Shown: positions 1 through 9,329, counted from the first letter of the stretch. The stretch: 64,000 nucleotides of DNA from Exiguobacterium alkaliphilum 12/1 (GCF_000714435.1 NZ_JJMW01000041.1:186001-250000); one strand, 5' to 3'. Made by a program: numbers and translations. The notes: generated by a model from the letters alone, not told the origin.

Positions 1-318
1 CTCTTTCTTCGATAGATAGAAAATCGAGTACAAGACGACGAGCGACCCGATTCCGGTAATCAACAGGACGAACAGCATACTCAGTCCGTCTAAATAAGCG
101 GTGAACTCAATACCGAGTGCTGGAATCCAGGACACACTCGTCTCGACGACTTGTCCGGACGAGATGACCGGTAGCCAGTTCATGAAGTAGATGAACAAGG
201 CCGTCGGCAACAACCAGACGAACCATCCTGTATGAATTTTTGAAACGTACTTAAACAAAAACGGGATGATGAGCGCGAATAAAAAAGGCGATAAAATCAC
301 CCAATGCAGTGCGGACAA
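1..318 (-). CDS. mrpA: Na+/H+ antiporter subunit A, N-terminal part (MrpA/MnhA)
   Basis: This is the first 106 residues of the large subunit of the multi-subunit Mrp cation/proton antiporter; the gene runs off the left edge. The start is a TTG at 316-318 behind a GGAGGG ribosome site six bases away. The peptide begins MSALHWVILSPFLFAL, has three hydrophobic segments, and contains YLDGLSMLFVLLITGIGS, the conserved MrpA/NuoL-type N-terminus just before the proton channel. In this family the complex exports Na+ at alkaline pH. The remaining mrp genes should lie to the left. Confidence 0.85.
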   Translation of the reverse strand, partial: MSALHWVILSPFLFALIIPFLFKYVSKIHTGWFVWLLPTALFIYFMNWLPVISSGQVVETSVSWIPALGIEFTAYLDGLSMLFVLLITGIGSLVVLYSIFYLSKKE

Positions 319-762
319 AGTGTTCCCTCCTTCAAATTTTCTCATTATGCCTTGTAAGGTAATCTTTTACATTAGTGAATGCAGATTCCTTTTCTCTGAT
401 TGCGATTGATGGCATCGAATATCTTACTTTTCATACCCGATTTTCTTGCCCCTCAACCTCGAACATTATTTTGAATGCTCTCTCAATGTGTTGTTGATTC
501 CCAGTATAGCTTACTTTTCCGTCCGTTTCATCCCTCCTGCTCGTTTGAATTCGAATTCACGTGACCTTGTTAATAAGAAGAGACCCGATATTTTTTTCTT
601 TTATCACCAATTTAGATAAACCTTAAATTGGAATTTAATTTACTCTTAAATACATAAATGGTTCGCTAAAATCTTTTATTTTCAAACCTGTTACAGCGTA
701 AGGTTGTCTAAAAACGACAAAACGGGCACTCTCCTCAGCTAGGAAAGTGCCCGTAAGTCGGG
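319..762. other. Intergenic region between mrpA and the alpha-glucosidase gene
   Basis: These 444 bases are much more AT-rich than the flanking genes. They hold the mrpA upstream region on the minus strand, with a possible TATACT -10 near 510, and the alpha-glucosidase terminator at the right end. A 14-bp perfect palindrome, TGAATTCGAATTCA at 546-559, could be an operator. Minus-strand reading frames here are short, lack well-placed starts and resemble no family I know. I see no gene. Confidence 0.6.
715..754 (-). terminator. Rho-independent terminator of the alpha-glucosidase gene
   Basis: ACGGGCACT-type arms (722-735 and 741-754, one mismatch) enclose a five-base loop. On the minus strand the hairpin is followed by a T-rich stretch. 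It lies eight bases beyond the alpha-glucosidase stop codon. Confidence 0.85.
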
Positions 763-2454
763 TCAAAGGCGATACAATCTCGCCTCGAACGGTTTCAATA
801 GAAACGTCTCGGTATCAATCGGTTCCGGGTCAAGCTCATTCGTCAAGACGAGCGTACCCGTCACGACGTCCGGAAGCGTCACCGTCGCCGGATTGGCCGT
901 CAAATTCGTGACGATTAAGAAACGCTTGTCCTCGAACGCCCGCTCATAAACGAACGCTTGGCGATGATCCGGCAACACGTCACGATAGCTGCCGTACGTG
1001 AACGTCTCCTCCGCGCGACGGAGACGAATCATCGTCTTGTAGAACGATAAGATGGAGTGGGCGTCCTTCGCCTGGGCCTCCACGTTTAGCGTCTCGTACT
1101 CTTCATGGACCGGCATCCACGGCGTCACCGTCGAGAACCCCGCGTGTGGCGAGGCGTCCCATTGAATCGGGGTCCGGACGTTGTCGCGCGACGTGCCCCA
1201 CACTTGTTGCATCGAATCGATTTCGCTCATCCCGTTCGCGATGCGCTCGAAATACTCGTTCTTCGTGGCGACGTCATCGTAGTCATGAATCGACGGGAGC
1301 GGCACGTTCTTCATCCCAATCTCTTGCCCTTGGTAAATGAACGGCGTCCCGTGCATGAAGAAGTACATCATCCCGAGCGCGGTCGCGCTCTCGCGCCAAT
1401 AGTGATTCTCGTCCCCGACGAGCGAGACGGCACGGACCATGTCATGGTTCTCGATATAGAGTGCGTTCCACCCTGTCTCAAGTAGCCCTTGTTGCCACTT
1501 GTCGAAAATCCGTTTTAGCTCGACGACATCGAGCGGGGCGAGTCGTGACTGTCGCATGATGTCGACGTGATCGAAATGGAACGCCATGTTCATCGCCCCG
1601 TTATCCGCTCCCATCCATAGGTCCGCCGCTTCCGGCTCAATCCCATTCGTCTCGCCGACGGTCATAATGTCATAGTTCGCGAACGTTTTGCGCTTCATCT
1701 CTTGCAAGTACTCGTGGATGCCATCGATATTGGAATACATCGAGAAGGCCGTCACGTACTTCTTTCCGTCCGGTGACGGCAGCATCGTGTCCGTCGGCTT
1801 CTTTTTGATGTGGCTAATCGCGTCGACACGGAAGCCGTCAATGCCTTTGTCGAGCCACCAGTTGACCATGTCGTAGACGGCCGTCCGCACGTCCCCGTTC
1901 TCCCAGTTGAGGTCGGGTTGCTTCTTTGAAAATACGTGTAAATAATACTGGTTCGTCTCCGGGTCGAGCTCCCACGCCGAACCGCCGAAGATGCTCGCCC
2001 AGTTGTTCGGCGGCTCGCCGCCTTGCCCGTCCCGCCAGATGTACCAGTCCCGCTTCGGACTGTCTATGGACTGTCGTGACTCGACGAACCACGGGTGTTC
2101 GTCTGACGTATGGTTGACGACGAGGTCTAACAGTAGCTTCATCCCCCGTGCGTGAACCGCCTGAAGCAACGCGTCGAAATCCTCCATCGTCCCGAACTCT
2201 TCCATGATGCCTTGATAGTCCGAGATGTCATAGCCGTTGTCATCGTTCGGTGACTTATACATCGGGCAAATCCAAATCACGTCGATGCCCAAATCCTCGA
2301 GATAATCGAGCTTCTCGATGATGCCGCGAAGGTCACCGATCCCGTCCCCGTTCGAATCGTTGAAACTGCGCGGATAGATTTGATACGCGATCGCTTCTTT
2401 CCACCATGTGCGTGTGACCGTCTGTTGCTCCACTCGTCTGAACGCCGTCTCCAT
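763..2454 (-). CDS. GH13 alpha-glucosidase (oligo-1,6-glucosidase/maltase type)
   Basis: A 563-residue cytoplasmic glycoside hydrolase of family 13, the normal length for MalL/oligo-1,6-glucosidase enzymes. It opens with the typical WWKEAIAYQIYPRSF. The catalytic set is intact: nucleophile Asp211 in GFRVDAISH, acid Glu268 in VGETNG and Asp338 in ENHD. The residue after the nucleophile is Ala, not the Val typical of alpha-1,6-cleaving enzymes, which by family knowledge favours alpha-1,4 maltose-type substrates. An AGGGGG site lies ten bases before the ATG. A perfect cre site overlaps the probable -35, so glucose repression by CcpA is likely. The exact substrate is inferred. Confidence 0.9.
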   Translation of the reverse strand: METAFRRVEQQTVTRTWWKEAIAYQIYPRSFNDSNGDGIGDLRGIIEKLDYLEDLGIDVIWICPMYKSPNDDNGYDISDYQGIMEEFGTMEDFDALLQAVHARGMKLLLDLVVNHTSDEHPWFVESRQSIDSPKRDWYIWRDGQGGEPPNNWASIFGGSAWELDPETNQYYLHVFSKKQPDLNWENGDVRTAVYDMVNWWLDKGIDGFRVDAISHIKKKPTDTMLPSPDGKKYVTAFSMYSNIDGIHEYLQEMKRKTFANYDIMTVGETNGIEPEAADLWMGADNGAMNMAFHFDHVDIMRQSRLAPLDVVELKRIFDKWQQGLLETGWNALYIENHDMVRAVSLVGDENHYWRESATALGMMYFFMHGTPFIYQGQEIGMKNVPLPSIHDYDDVATKNEYFERIANGMSEIDSMQQVWGTSRDNVRTPIQWDASPHAGFSTVTPWMPVHEEYETLNVEAQAKDAHSILSFYKTMIRLRRAEETFTYGSYRDVLPDHRQAFVYERAFEDKRFLIVTNLTANPATVTLPDVVTGTLVLTNELDPEPIDTETFLLKPFEARLYRL

Positions 2455-2529
2455 ACGTCAAGTTCCCCCTAGTGACTGTAGTCAATGTATTAGACAGATA
2501 CATACCTGTTTTTCGATAAATCTAATCTT

Positions 2530-2557
2530 ACAATAGCATTGGTGCAAGCGTTTGCAA
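2530..2557 (-). promoter_or_regulatory. cre site (CcpA operator) overlapping the alpha-glucosidase promoter
   Basis: On the minus strand 2557-2543 reads TTGCAAACGCTTGCA, a 15/15 match to the consensus WTGNAANCGNWNNCW. Its TTGCAA could serve as -35, with TATTGT at 2535-2530 as -10 after 16 bases. CcpA bound here would block RNA polymerase. Confidence 0.8.
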
Positions 2558-2570
2558 AGTAGGGCGGCAC

Positions 2571-2595
2571 AAAAAAATGCAGTCCGACGACTACA
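2571..2595 (-). terminator. Terminator of the carboxylesterase gene
   Basis: A seven-base-pair stem (2578-2584 with 2589-2595, one G-U) is followed on the minus strand by seven T residues. The stop codon of the esterase lies inside the stem. Confidence 0.75.
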
Positions 2596-3346
2596 TTTTC
2601 GAAACAGACGAAACTTGTTCACAATACGAGGCGATGAGCCCGGAAAGCCGCTCTCGGTCATTGTCCATCGTCGCCACATGATAGGATTGCTCGAGTACGG
2701 CACGCGCTTTCGGACCTCTCACTTGTTCGTATAACCAGACCGAGTCTTCCGGCGGCACGACATGGTCAACCGCCGAATGGATGACGTATGTCGGGACCAA
2801 GACGCGCGACACGTGCGGGCGGACGTCTTCGATTAAGGCGAGCAGCTGTCGAATCGCCGATGTCGGCACTTTGTCGTAGACGATTTCATGAACTCCTTCC
2901 GCCAAAATGTCAGGCTCGTCCTCGTCGATAAATCGACAAATTCCGTCCGCGGCGTGGCAGGCATAACCCGGTACCGACAACGCGGCGTTAATCGTGACGA
3001 TGGCGTCGACGTGACCTGCGAGCGCGGCCTTCAGCGCGAGCGTTCCACCCATCGATTGTCCGACGATGATCACGTGACGACATCGCTCTCGTAGAAGACG
3101 GACCCCATCGATGACCGTCTCGTACCAATCGTCCCGTGTCGACCGTCTAAAGTCCTCTGGGTCGGTGCCGTGTCCGGCGAGACGCGGTGCGTACACCGTA
3201 AACCCACTCCCCATCAAGTCGAGGGCGACCTCATGAACACTTTGGGGCGTCCCGTTAAATCCATGACATAACAGGATACCGGTCTCGTTTCCTTCATAAT
3301 AAAATGCGCCAGCTCCCGGGATGACCGGGTAAGTCGTTGTCGTCAT
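2591..3346 (-). CDS. Alpha/beta-hydrolase, Est30-like carboxylesterase
   Basis: A 251-residue soluble esterase of the serine-hydrolase fold. It has the oxyanion segment LLCHGFNGTPQS near residue 26, the nucleophile elbow GQSMGG near residue 97, an acid Asp in HSAVDHVVPP and the His in SYHVATMD. Length and motif order match the Geobacillus Est30/monoacylglycerol-lipase group, which cleaves short acyl esters. The ATG follows AAGGAGG by seven bases. It is a single gene with its own promoter and terminator. The physiological substrate is unknown. Confidence 0.85.
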   Translation of the reverse strand: MTTTTYPVIPGAGAFYYEGNETGILLCHGFNGTPQSVHEVALDLMGSGFTVYAPRLAGHGTDPEDFRRSTRDDWYETVIDGVRLLRERCRHVIIVGQSMGGTLALKAALAGHVDAIVTINAALSVPGYACHAADGICRFIDEDEPDILAEGVHEIVYDKVPTSAIRQLLALIEDVRPHVSRVLVPTYVIHSAVDHVVPPEDSVWLYEQVRGPKARAVLEQSYHVATMDNDRERLSGLIASYCEQVSSVSKM

Positions 3347-3401
3347 TCATGTCCTCCTTTTTAATCCTCAGTTCACCGATACATTTAATTTGTATTAGAG
3401 A

Positions 3402-3430
3402 ATTGTAAAAGTTGCGCCTGATTCCGTCAA
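3402..3430 (-). promoter_or_regulatory. Sigma-A promoter of the carboxylesterase gene
   Basis: On the minus strand TTGACG (3430-3425), 17 bases, TACAAT (3407-3402) form a near-consensus promoter about 55 bases before the esterase start. Confidence 0.7.
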
Positions 3431-3621
3431 CACTATTCGACAAACTAAAAACCGATTTACCTTTGTCATCAAAATGTAATATGAACTTCGCGTTAAGAGG
3501 ATTGAGTTCTGACGTCTGCTTGGTTATGTTTAACATGTAGTTTAAAAGTTGGTAAATGATAGCGAATTGCACCATTCCTGATGAGGGGAATCATCTCAGG
3601 CACATATCGTAAAGTAGAATA

Positions 3622-3636
3622 ATGTAAGCGCTATCA
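3622..3636 (+). promoter_or_regulatory. cre site (CcpA operator) upstream of the secreted nuclease
   Basis: ATGTAAGCGCTATCA fits the consensus WTGNAANCGNWNNCW at every position. It follows directly after the -10-like TAGAAT (3615-3620), so CcpA would sit at the transcription start and repress the nuclease gene when glucose is present. Confidence 0.7.
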
Positions 3637-3742
3637 TTTATCTTGTCGTGTGGTGTGAGGGGGGCAACTAAACGGGACAAGTGACGTTATATTCAGCAAC
3701 ACGCGTATCAGCCATCTTACATAAATAAGGGAGACTAGAAAC

Positions 3743-6700
3743 ATGGGGATTCAACCATCACGCTCGTTCAAAAAAATGACAGGACTCGCCTTGTCTGTCG
3801 GACTCATCGCGAGCAGCTTGACGCCGATCGCGGCTAACGTTCAAGCAGAAGGACTGAACGCAACAGATTTATTCATCTCGGAGTATGTGGAAGGGTCAAG
3901 CAACAACAAAGCCATCGAACTGTTCAACGGAACGAGCTCGGTCATCAACCTTGCGGACTATAAGCTCGAACTGTATACGAACGGTAGCGCGACCGTCGGC
4001 ACGACATTGAACTTAACGGGGACGCTTCAACCAGGAGCGACGTACGTCATCGTCAACGGAAGCGCGAGCGATGCGCTTAAAGCGAAGGCGAACGTCACGA
4101 GCGGCGTGACAAACTTCAACGGCGACGATGCGCTCGTCTTGAAGAAAGGCACGACGGTTCTCGACGTGTTCGGACAAGTCGGTTTCCGTCCGTCACCGAA
4201 GTGGGGTACGACGGTTTCATCTGTCGATCAGACGCTCGTCCGTAAAGACACGGTCACGACTGGCGACGCGAATGGCAGCGACGCATTCGAGCCAGCCAAC
4301 GAATGGAACGCACTTCCAATCGATACGTTCACGAACTTAGGAAAACATACGTTCCAAGGCGTTGAATATGGGGATGGCGGCACAATCGAAGAACCACCGG
4401 CACCGGTGACACCAATCTCCATCGCGGATGCACGCACGCAAGCAGACGGGGCGACGGTCACGGTCAAAGGAATCGTCACGGCGAAGCTCGCGAACACGAT
4501 TTCGATTCAGGACGCGACAGGCGGTCTGTCGATTCGACCGACTTCCCTCGCGGTCAACGTCGGCGATGAAGTCGTCGTGACGGGCGCGCTCGGGTCATAC
4601 CGTGAACTCCTTCAATTGAACAACGCCGTCGTCGTCTCGAAACAAGCGACCGAAGTACCAGCCCCGCAAGTGTTGATGGGTGAGCAAATCAATGAAGACG
4701 TCGAATCTGAACTCGTCACCGTGAAGAACGTGACGCTCTCTGGTAGCGGGCAAAACTTGACGGCGACGGACGGAACGAAAGAGTTCGTCGTCCGCGATGA
4801 GCGCGGCATCCTCGACCTCCAGACAGGCGTCAATTACTCGACGATCACGGGCATCGTGCAACAGTTCGATAACACGTACCAAATCATCCCGCGCAGCGTC
4901 GCCGATACTGTCATCGATTCATCGGTTCTCCGCCCAGCCATTGCGGCACCTGGCGCCGGCACGTTCGTCGGGCCACAAGACGTGACGCTCTCGACGACGA
5001 CGGCGGACGCCGAGATTTACTACACGCTCGACGGGTCGGACCCGAAAGTGAACGGTACCCGCTACACGGCACCGATTCGCATCGAATCATCGCAGACGTT
5101 GAAGACGGCCGTCAAAGCAAACGACACGTTCAGCGCCGTGACGACATATGACTATAAGATCACGGATAAGATTCGCATCCACGACATTCAAGGCGCAAGC
5201 CATACGTCACCGATGAACGGACAGACGGTCGAAGGTGTCGAAGGCATCGTCACGTACTCGTTCGTCTCAAACGGTACGACATACTATTACATCCAAACAC
5301 CGGACATGGAAGCCGACCAAGACCCACGAACGTCTGAAGCCATCGTCTTGTACGGCGGACGCTCGATCCCGGGCATCCAAGTCGGTGATCTCGTCAGCGT
5401 GAAAGGTCTCGTCAGCGAATATGCGATCGAAGGCTATAGCGACCGCCAGCAGACGGACATGAAGATGACGCAAATCGACACACGTAACGGCAAAGTCGAC
5501 GTCTTGAAGAGCGGGGTGAAGCTCCCGACACCGGTCAAGATTGACGAGTCGAACTTACCGACCGAGTTTATCGACAGCGACGCGCTCGCCATCTTCAACC
5601 CGGACAAAGACGCCATCGACTTCTGGGAAAGCCTTGAAGGCATGCGCGTCGAGACGGGCAACTTGAAGTCGGTCTCGCCGCAACAGTACGGGGACCTCGT
5701 CACCGTGCTCGAAAGCACACCGACAGAGACGTTCAACGGCGGTATTCTCCTGAAGAAAGATGACGCCAACCCAGAACGGATCCAGTTCCGTCTCGAACCG
5801 AACGTCGAAGCGCGTGAGTTCGACGTCGCGACGGGCGACTTGTTCAACGGACCGATCGTCGGGGTCGTCGGATACTCGTTCGGCAACTATAAGATTCAAG
5901 TCGGGCTCGATGAGATGAAGTCTGCCTTCGTGAAAGGTGACGCGAAACGGGAGACGACGTTCATCCAAGCAGAAGAAGACAAGTTGACGATCGCCTCGTA
6001 CAACCTCGAGAACTTCTCGAACAACATAAAAGAGACGTCGGACGACAAGGCGCTCAAGCTCGCGAAAGCGTTCGTCGAAGAATTGAACAGCCCAGACATC
6101 ATCGGGGTGACCGAGGTCCAGGACAACAACGGCCAAAGCGCGGGAGATGCAGCGGCTGACCAAAGCTACCAGCGCTTGATTGACAACATCGTCGCTGTCG
6201 GCGGCAAGACGTACAAGTACGTCAACATCGACCCGGAAAACAACAAAGACGGTGGCGCACCGAACGCCAACATCCGCGTCGGTTTCCTGTATGACCCAGA
6301 ACGCGTCTCGCTCACAGAAGGTGCGCCAGAAGGTGACGCGACGACGGCTGTCGGCTATGAGAACGGGAAGTTGACGCACAACCCAGGACGCATCGACCCG
6401 CTCAACCCGGCGTTCAATAGTTCGCGTAAGCCGCTCGCGGCCCAGTTCGACTTCCAAGGCGAGAACGTCATCGTCATCGCCAACCACTGGAACTCGAAAG
6501 GCGGCGACACAGGCTTCTTCGGTTCACAGCAACCGGTCGTCCTCGGTAGTGAAGTCCAACGTAAGAAAATCGCACAAATCGTCCATGATTTCGTGGCGGA
6601 TGTGAAAGCCGACAACCCGGATGCGAACGTCGTCGCGCTCGGTGACTTCAACGACTTCGAGTTCTCAGACGCCATGCAAATCTTCAAGGGCGACTTGATG

Positions 6701-7261
6701 ACGAACATGGTCGAGAAAGTGCCGGCTGCGGACCGATATTCGTACGTCTATCAAGGCAACTCGCAAGTGCTTGACCACATCCTCGTATCGAACCGTCTCG
6801 CTGCTTCGACGGAGATTGATATGATTCACGTCAACGCCGACTTCACAGAGATGTCGGGCCGCGCGAGTGACCACGATCCGGTGCTCGTCCAAATCGACTT
6901 GAAACCTGAGCCGGAAACGCCAGAAGTCGAATTGAAACGCTACACGGTCGAGAACCATCCGGCCGCACGCCTCGTGCTTCAAGAGGACTTCATTGGAGTT
7001 ACAATCGGCAAAGGTACGAACTTCAAGAACGGCATCTTCGTCCGTGGCATCCACACGGAACTCACAGGTGACCCACTTAAAAACATCGTCGTTCAAGTGA
7101 AGCCTGAGAAAGCCGGTGCCATCATCGACTTCAAAGGTGCGACCGTCAAAGAAGTGATCGTCGACGGGACGAACCTCGCCGAGATTCGCGGCGCGGAGAA
7201 CGTCAAACGCATCACGTATACGAAAGGTGCTTCCGCTAAAACGGTCGTCATCACCAAATAA
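3743..7261 (+). CDS. Secreted multidomain nuclease (LTD, OB-fold, EEP nuclease domains)
   Basis: A 1172-residue exported protein. Residues 1-35 are a signal peptide ending VQA. A lamin-tail-like domain (about 40-160) starts LFISEYVEGSSNNKAIELFN. OB-fold-like domains follow (226-390), then a chitobiase-type beta domain (400-470, YYTLDGSDP). The endonuclease/exonuclease/phosphatase domain is at about 745-1055, with Asn754, Glu791, His915, GDFND at 967-971 and SDHDP at 1042-1046 all present. The C-terminal 110 residues are an unassigned beta-rich tail. The layout resembles extracellular nucleases of the ExeM/YhcR type that scavenge DNA. No sortase or S-layer anchor is visible, so release is likely. 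Confidence 0.88.
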   Translation: MGIQPSRSFKKMTGLALSVGLIASSLTPIAANVQAEGLNATDLFISEYVEGSSNNKAIELFNGTSSVINLADYKLELYTNGSATVGTTLNLTGTLQPGATYVIVNGSASDALKAKANVTSGVTNFNGDDALVLKKGTTVLDVFGQVGFRPSPKWGTTVSSVDQTLVRKDTVTTGDANGSDAFEPANEWNALPIDTFTNLGKHTFQGVEYGDGGTIEEPPAPVTPISIADARTQADGATVTVKGIVTAKLANTISIQDATGGLSIRPTSLAVNVGDEVVVTGALGSYRELLQLNNAVVVSKQATEVPAPQVLMGEQINEDVESELVTVKNVTLSGSGQNLTATDGTKEFVVRDERGILDLQTGVNYSTITGIVQQFDNTYQIIPRSVADTVIDSSVLRPAIAAPGAGTFVGPQDVTLSTTTADAEIYYTLDGSDPKVNGTRYTAPIRIESSQTLKTAVKANDTFSAVTTYDYKITDKIRIHDIQGASHTSPMNGQTVEGVEGIVTYSFVSNGTTYYYIQTPDMEADQDPRTSEAIVLYGGRSIPGIQVGDLVSVKGLVSEYAIEGYSDRQQTDMKMTQIDTRNGKVDVLKSGVKLPTPVKIDESNLPTEFIDSDALAIFNPDKDAIDFWESLEGMRVETGNLKSVSPQQYGDLVTVLESTPTETFNGGILLKKDDANPERIQFRLEPNVEAREFDVATGDLFNGPIVGVVGYSFGNYKIQVGLDEMKSAFVKGDAKRETTFIQAEEDKLTIASYNLENFSNNIKETSDDKALKLAKAFVEELNSPDIIGVTEVQDNNGQSAGDAAADQSYQRLIDNIVAVGGKTYKYVNIDPENNKDGGAPNANIRVGFLYDPERVSLTEGAPEGDATTAVGYENGKLTHNPGRIDPLNPAFNSSRKPLAAQFDFQGENVIVIANHWNSKGGDTGFFGSQQPVVLGSEVQRKKIAQIVHDFVADVKADNPDANVVALGDFNDFEFSDAMQIFKGDLMTNMVEKVPAADRYSYVYQGNSQVLDHILVSNRLAASTEIDMIHVNADFTEMSGRASDHDPVLVQIDLKPEPETPEVELKRYTVENHPAARLVLQEDFIGVTIGKGTNFKNGIFVRGIHTELTGDPLKNIVVQVKPEKAGAIIDFKGATVKEVIVDGTNLAEIRGAENVKRITYTKGASAKTVVITK

Positions 7262-7267
7262 CGCCTG

Positions 7268-7297
7268 AACCGCAGACAAACTCGTCTGCGGTTTTTT
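7268..7297 (+). terminator. Terminator of the nuclease gene
   Basis: CCGCAGAC and GTCTGCGG arms around a six-base loop, followed by TTTTTT, seven bases after the stop codon. Confidence 0.9.
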
Positions 7298-7361
7298 GTG
7301 TTTTCATTTCGCAGAATCGGGGATGTATAGGGAAGATATGAACGAAGCGGAGGATGAACGG

Positions 7362-8594
7362 ATGGAACTGCATAACGGGAACTTGTATTGGCCGACGACG
7401 GAATCGGAAGACATCGTGTTGGAGCGCCCGATGAAACGAGAGCGCTACGACGTCCTCGTCATCGGGTCGGGCATGTCCGGCGTGTTGACGGCGTATACGC
7501 TTCATCAAGACGGCGTCGATGTCGCCGTTGTCGACAAAGGGAAAGTCGGGGCCGGCAGCACCGCCGCCAACACCGGCCTCATCCAATACTCGAACGACAT
7601 CATGTTGCACGAGCTCGCCGACCAAATCGGGGAAGCGGACGCCGTCCGCTTCTATCGCCTATGCGCCGACGCGGTCGACGCGCTCGATGACGTCGCCGCA
7701 ACCGTCGGGGCGAACGATGTCTATCTGCGCCGGGACAGCCTCTGTTTCGCAAGCTGTGACGAAGATGTCACGAAATTGAAACGAGAATATGAGATGCTTA
7801 CGAGACATGGCTTTGCTGCCGAGTGGCTCGACCGCGACGCGCTGAAGGCGCGTTTCCCGTTCGAGAAGCCGGCCGCGCTCGTGACGAAAGGTGACGCCGA
7901 GGTCAATCCGCTCACCCTTAGCCGTCAAGTCGTGCGTCATCTCTCAAAAGCCGGTGTGCCGTTCTTTGAGGAGACCGAGGTGACGGACGTCGTCCCGGAC
8001 GGAGACGGTTGGCTCGTGATGACGCCACAGCCACACGAGACGTTTTATGCGAAGCACGTCATCTTCGCGACCGGATATGGCGCTTCCCCGCTCCTCGATC
8101 CCCACCGCATCGAGTTGAACCGGTCCTACGCCATCGCGACAAATCCGCTCCCCCACTTCGATGATTGGGACGGCCAAGCGCTGATTTGGGAGACGAAGCG
8201 TCCCTACCTATACGTCCGGACGACCGTTGACGGACGCATCATCGCCGGCGGTCTCGATGAAGAAAAGCCTGAGACGCCGCATAGCGAGGCGCTCATTCGC
8301 AAACGCGCCGAACGCATCAAGCAGGAAGTCGAGACGTTGTTTCCGATGTATGAGTTGACAGTTGAATACGCTTGGGCGGCATTGTTCGGGGAATCCATCG
8401 ATCAATTGCCGTTCATCGGGGAACACCCGGACCGGCCGCACCTGTATTATTTGCTCGGTTACGGTGGGAACGGCACGGTCTACAGCATGCTCGGCTCTCG
8501 ACTATTAAGTGATCTCGTACGCGGCATCGACAATGACGATACCCGCATCGTCCGACTCGATCGGACGCGACAATCCGACACCGTCCGCCCCTGA
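7362..8594 (+). CDS. FAD-dependent amino acid/amine oxidase-like oxidoreductase (DAO family)
   Basis: A 410-residue flavoprotein. The FAD-binding Rossmann motif VIGSGMSG lies near residue 33 and is followed by VVDKGKVGAGSTAANTG, typical of the DAO/glycine-oxidase superfamily; the C-terminal segment PFIGEHPDRPHLYYLLGYGG also fits. By family it oxidises an amine or amino acid C-N bond; the substrate cannot be read from sequence. I place the start at the ATG at 7362, eight bases after GGAGG; in-frame codons further upstream have no good ribosome site and run into the previous terminator. Confidence 0.8.
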   Translation: MELHNGNLYWPTTESEDIVLERPMKRERYDVLVIGSGMSGVLTAYTLHQDGVDVAVVDKGKVGAGSTAANTGLIQYSNDIMLHELADQIGEADAVRFYRLCADAVDALDDVAATVGANDVYLRRDSLCFASCDEDVTKLKREYEMLTRHGFAAEWLDRDALKARFPFEKPAALVTKGDAEVNPLTLSRQVVRHLSKAGVPFFEETEVTDVVPDGDGWLVMTPQPHETFYAKHVIFATGYGASPLLDPHRIELNRSYAIATNPLPHFDDWDGQALIWETKRPYLYVRTTVDGRIIAGGLDEEKPETPHSEALIRKRAERIKQEVETLFPMYELTVEYAWAALFGESIDQLPFIGEHPDRPHLYYLLGYGGNGTVYSMLGSRLLSDLVRGIDNDDTRIVRLDRTRQSDTVRP

Positions 8595-8611
8595 CGTTCA
8601 GGGGCTTTTTT
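8587..8611 (+). terminator. Terminator of the FAD oxidoreductase gene
   Basis: GCCCCTGA (8587-8594) pairs with TCAGGGGC (8598-8605), followed by six T. The stop codon TGA is part of the stem. Confidence 0.9.
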
Positions 8612-8637
8612 GATACATATCGCAAGGAGTGAACGAC

Positions 8638-9306
8638 ATGAGACAGAAAAAGAAAAACAGACGAAAACCAACATGGGTGTACCGTACCCGAAGAGGCTTG
8701 CTAGTCCTCCCAGCGCTCGCTTTCGCCATCTACGTCTGGCCGAACGATGCCGAGAGCGAGCCGGAGTCGACGCAGACCGAATCGGTCCAAACGACGGACC
8801 GACCGTACACGATAAAAGAAAGTCGAGCCGTCGAAGAAGACGAGACGGTACGCTATGAGTACGACGTCGTCGTGCACGGCCAACCGGACGTGGAGACGCT
8901 ACAGGCAATCAGTCACGACGTCATCGACGAAGTTAAACACCGCGACACGTTCCAAGCGGCGTTAATCCAATATTACGACCATGAGGCGTACATCGGTACC
9001 GACTCACCGCTCGGACAAGCCGTCTTCGGTCCCGGTGGTGACTGGGGACTCGCCGGAACGGTCGCTCCCGGCGATTACGAAGAGATGACGTTCGGGTGGC
9101 AGTTGCGCGAGAAAGAGTGGGATTCCCAACTATCCGAGGAAGAAGTTCGCGTATGGCGGGCCTGGAACGATGTGTATGAGACGAAAGCGTCGAACCACCC
9201 CGATATCCGTTCACGTGTGACCCGGACCATTTCGACCAAATACGGGATTGATCCGGAAGACGTGCAACAGATCGTCTTAAAACAAAACGTCTGGGCCGCC
9301 CTCTAA
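8638..9306 (+). CDS. Membrane-anchored extracellular protein of unknown function
   Basis: A 222-residue protein I do not recognise. A very basic N-terminus (RQKKKNRRK) is followed by one hydrophobic helix (about residues 19-35), then an acidic linker rich in Glu, Thr and Ser and a soluble domain of about 150 residues. This predicts a type II membrane protein with its C-terminus outside. The start is the ATG at 8638, eight bases after AAGGAG; a GTG nine bases earlier overlaps the ribosome site. It has its own terminator and stands between two others, so it is probably transcribed alone. Confidence 0.75.
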   Translation: MRQKKKNRRKPTWVYRTRRGLLVLPALAFAIYVWPNDAESEPESTQTESVQTTDRPYTIKESRAVEEDETVRYEYDVVVHGQPDVETLQAISHDVIDEVKHRDTFQAALIQYYDHEAYIGTDSPLGQAVFGPGGDWGLAGTVAPGDYEEMTFGWQLREKEWDSQLSEEEVRVWRAWNDVYETKASNHPDIRSRVTRTISTKYGIDPEDVQQIVLKQNVWAAL

Positions 9307-9329
9307 TCAACGGAACAGGCAGGACTTCC

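Larger units (their letters stand above)
3347..3742. other. Intergenic region between divergent esterase and nuclease genes
   Basis: These 396 bases hold two divergent promoters. The left part carries the esterase promoter (3402-3430). The right part carries a -10-like TAGAAT at 3615-3620, the cre site at 3622-3636 and a leader of about 115 bases before the nuclease start. The AT-rich minus-strand frame at 3294-3575 looks non-coding. Confidence 0.6.

Noticed and set aside
319-762. Short minus-strand peptides upstream of mrpA
   Set aside because: One has a possible ribosome site but only six codons; others lack starts. No similarity recognised.
3294-3575. Minus-strand open frame of 93 codons overlapping the esterase start
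   Set aside because: AT-rich intergenic composition, no ribosome site, covers the esterase promoter and start, and resembles no protein.
5555-6487. Long minus-strand open frame inside the nuclease gene
   Set aside because: Antisense shadow: high-GC third positions of the real gene leave the opposite strand open; composition is Arg/Val/Asp-rich and has no motif.
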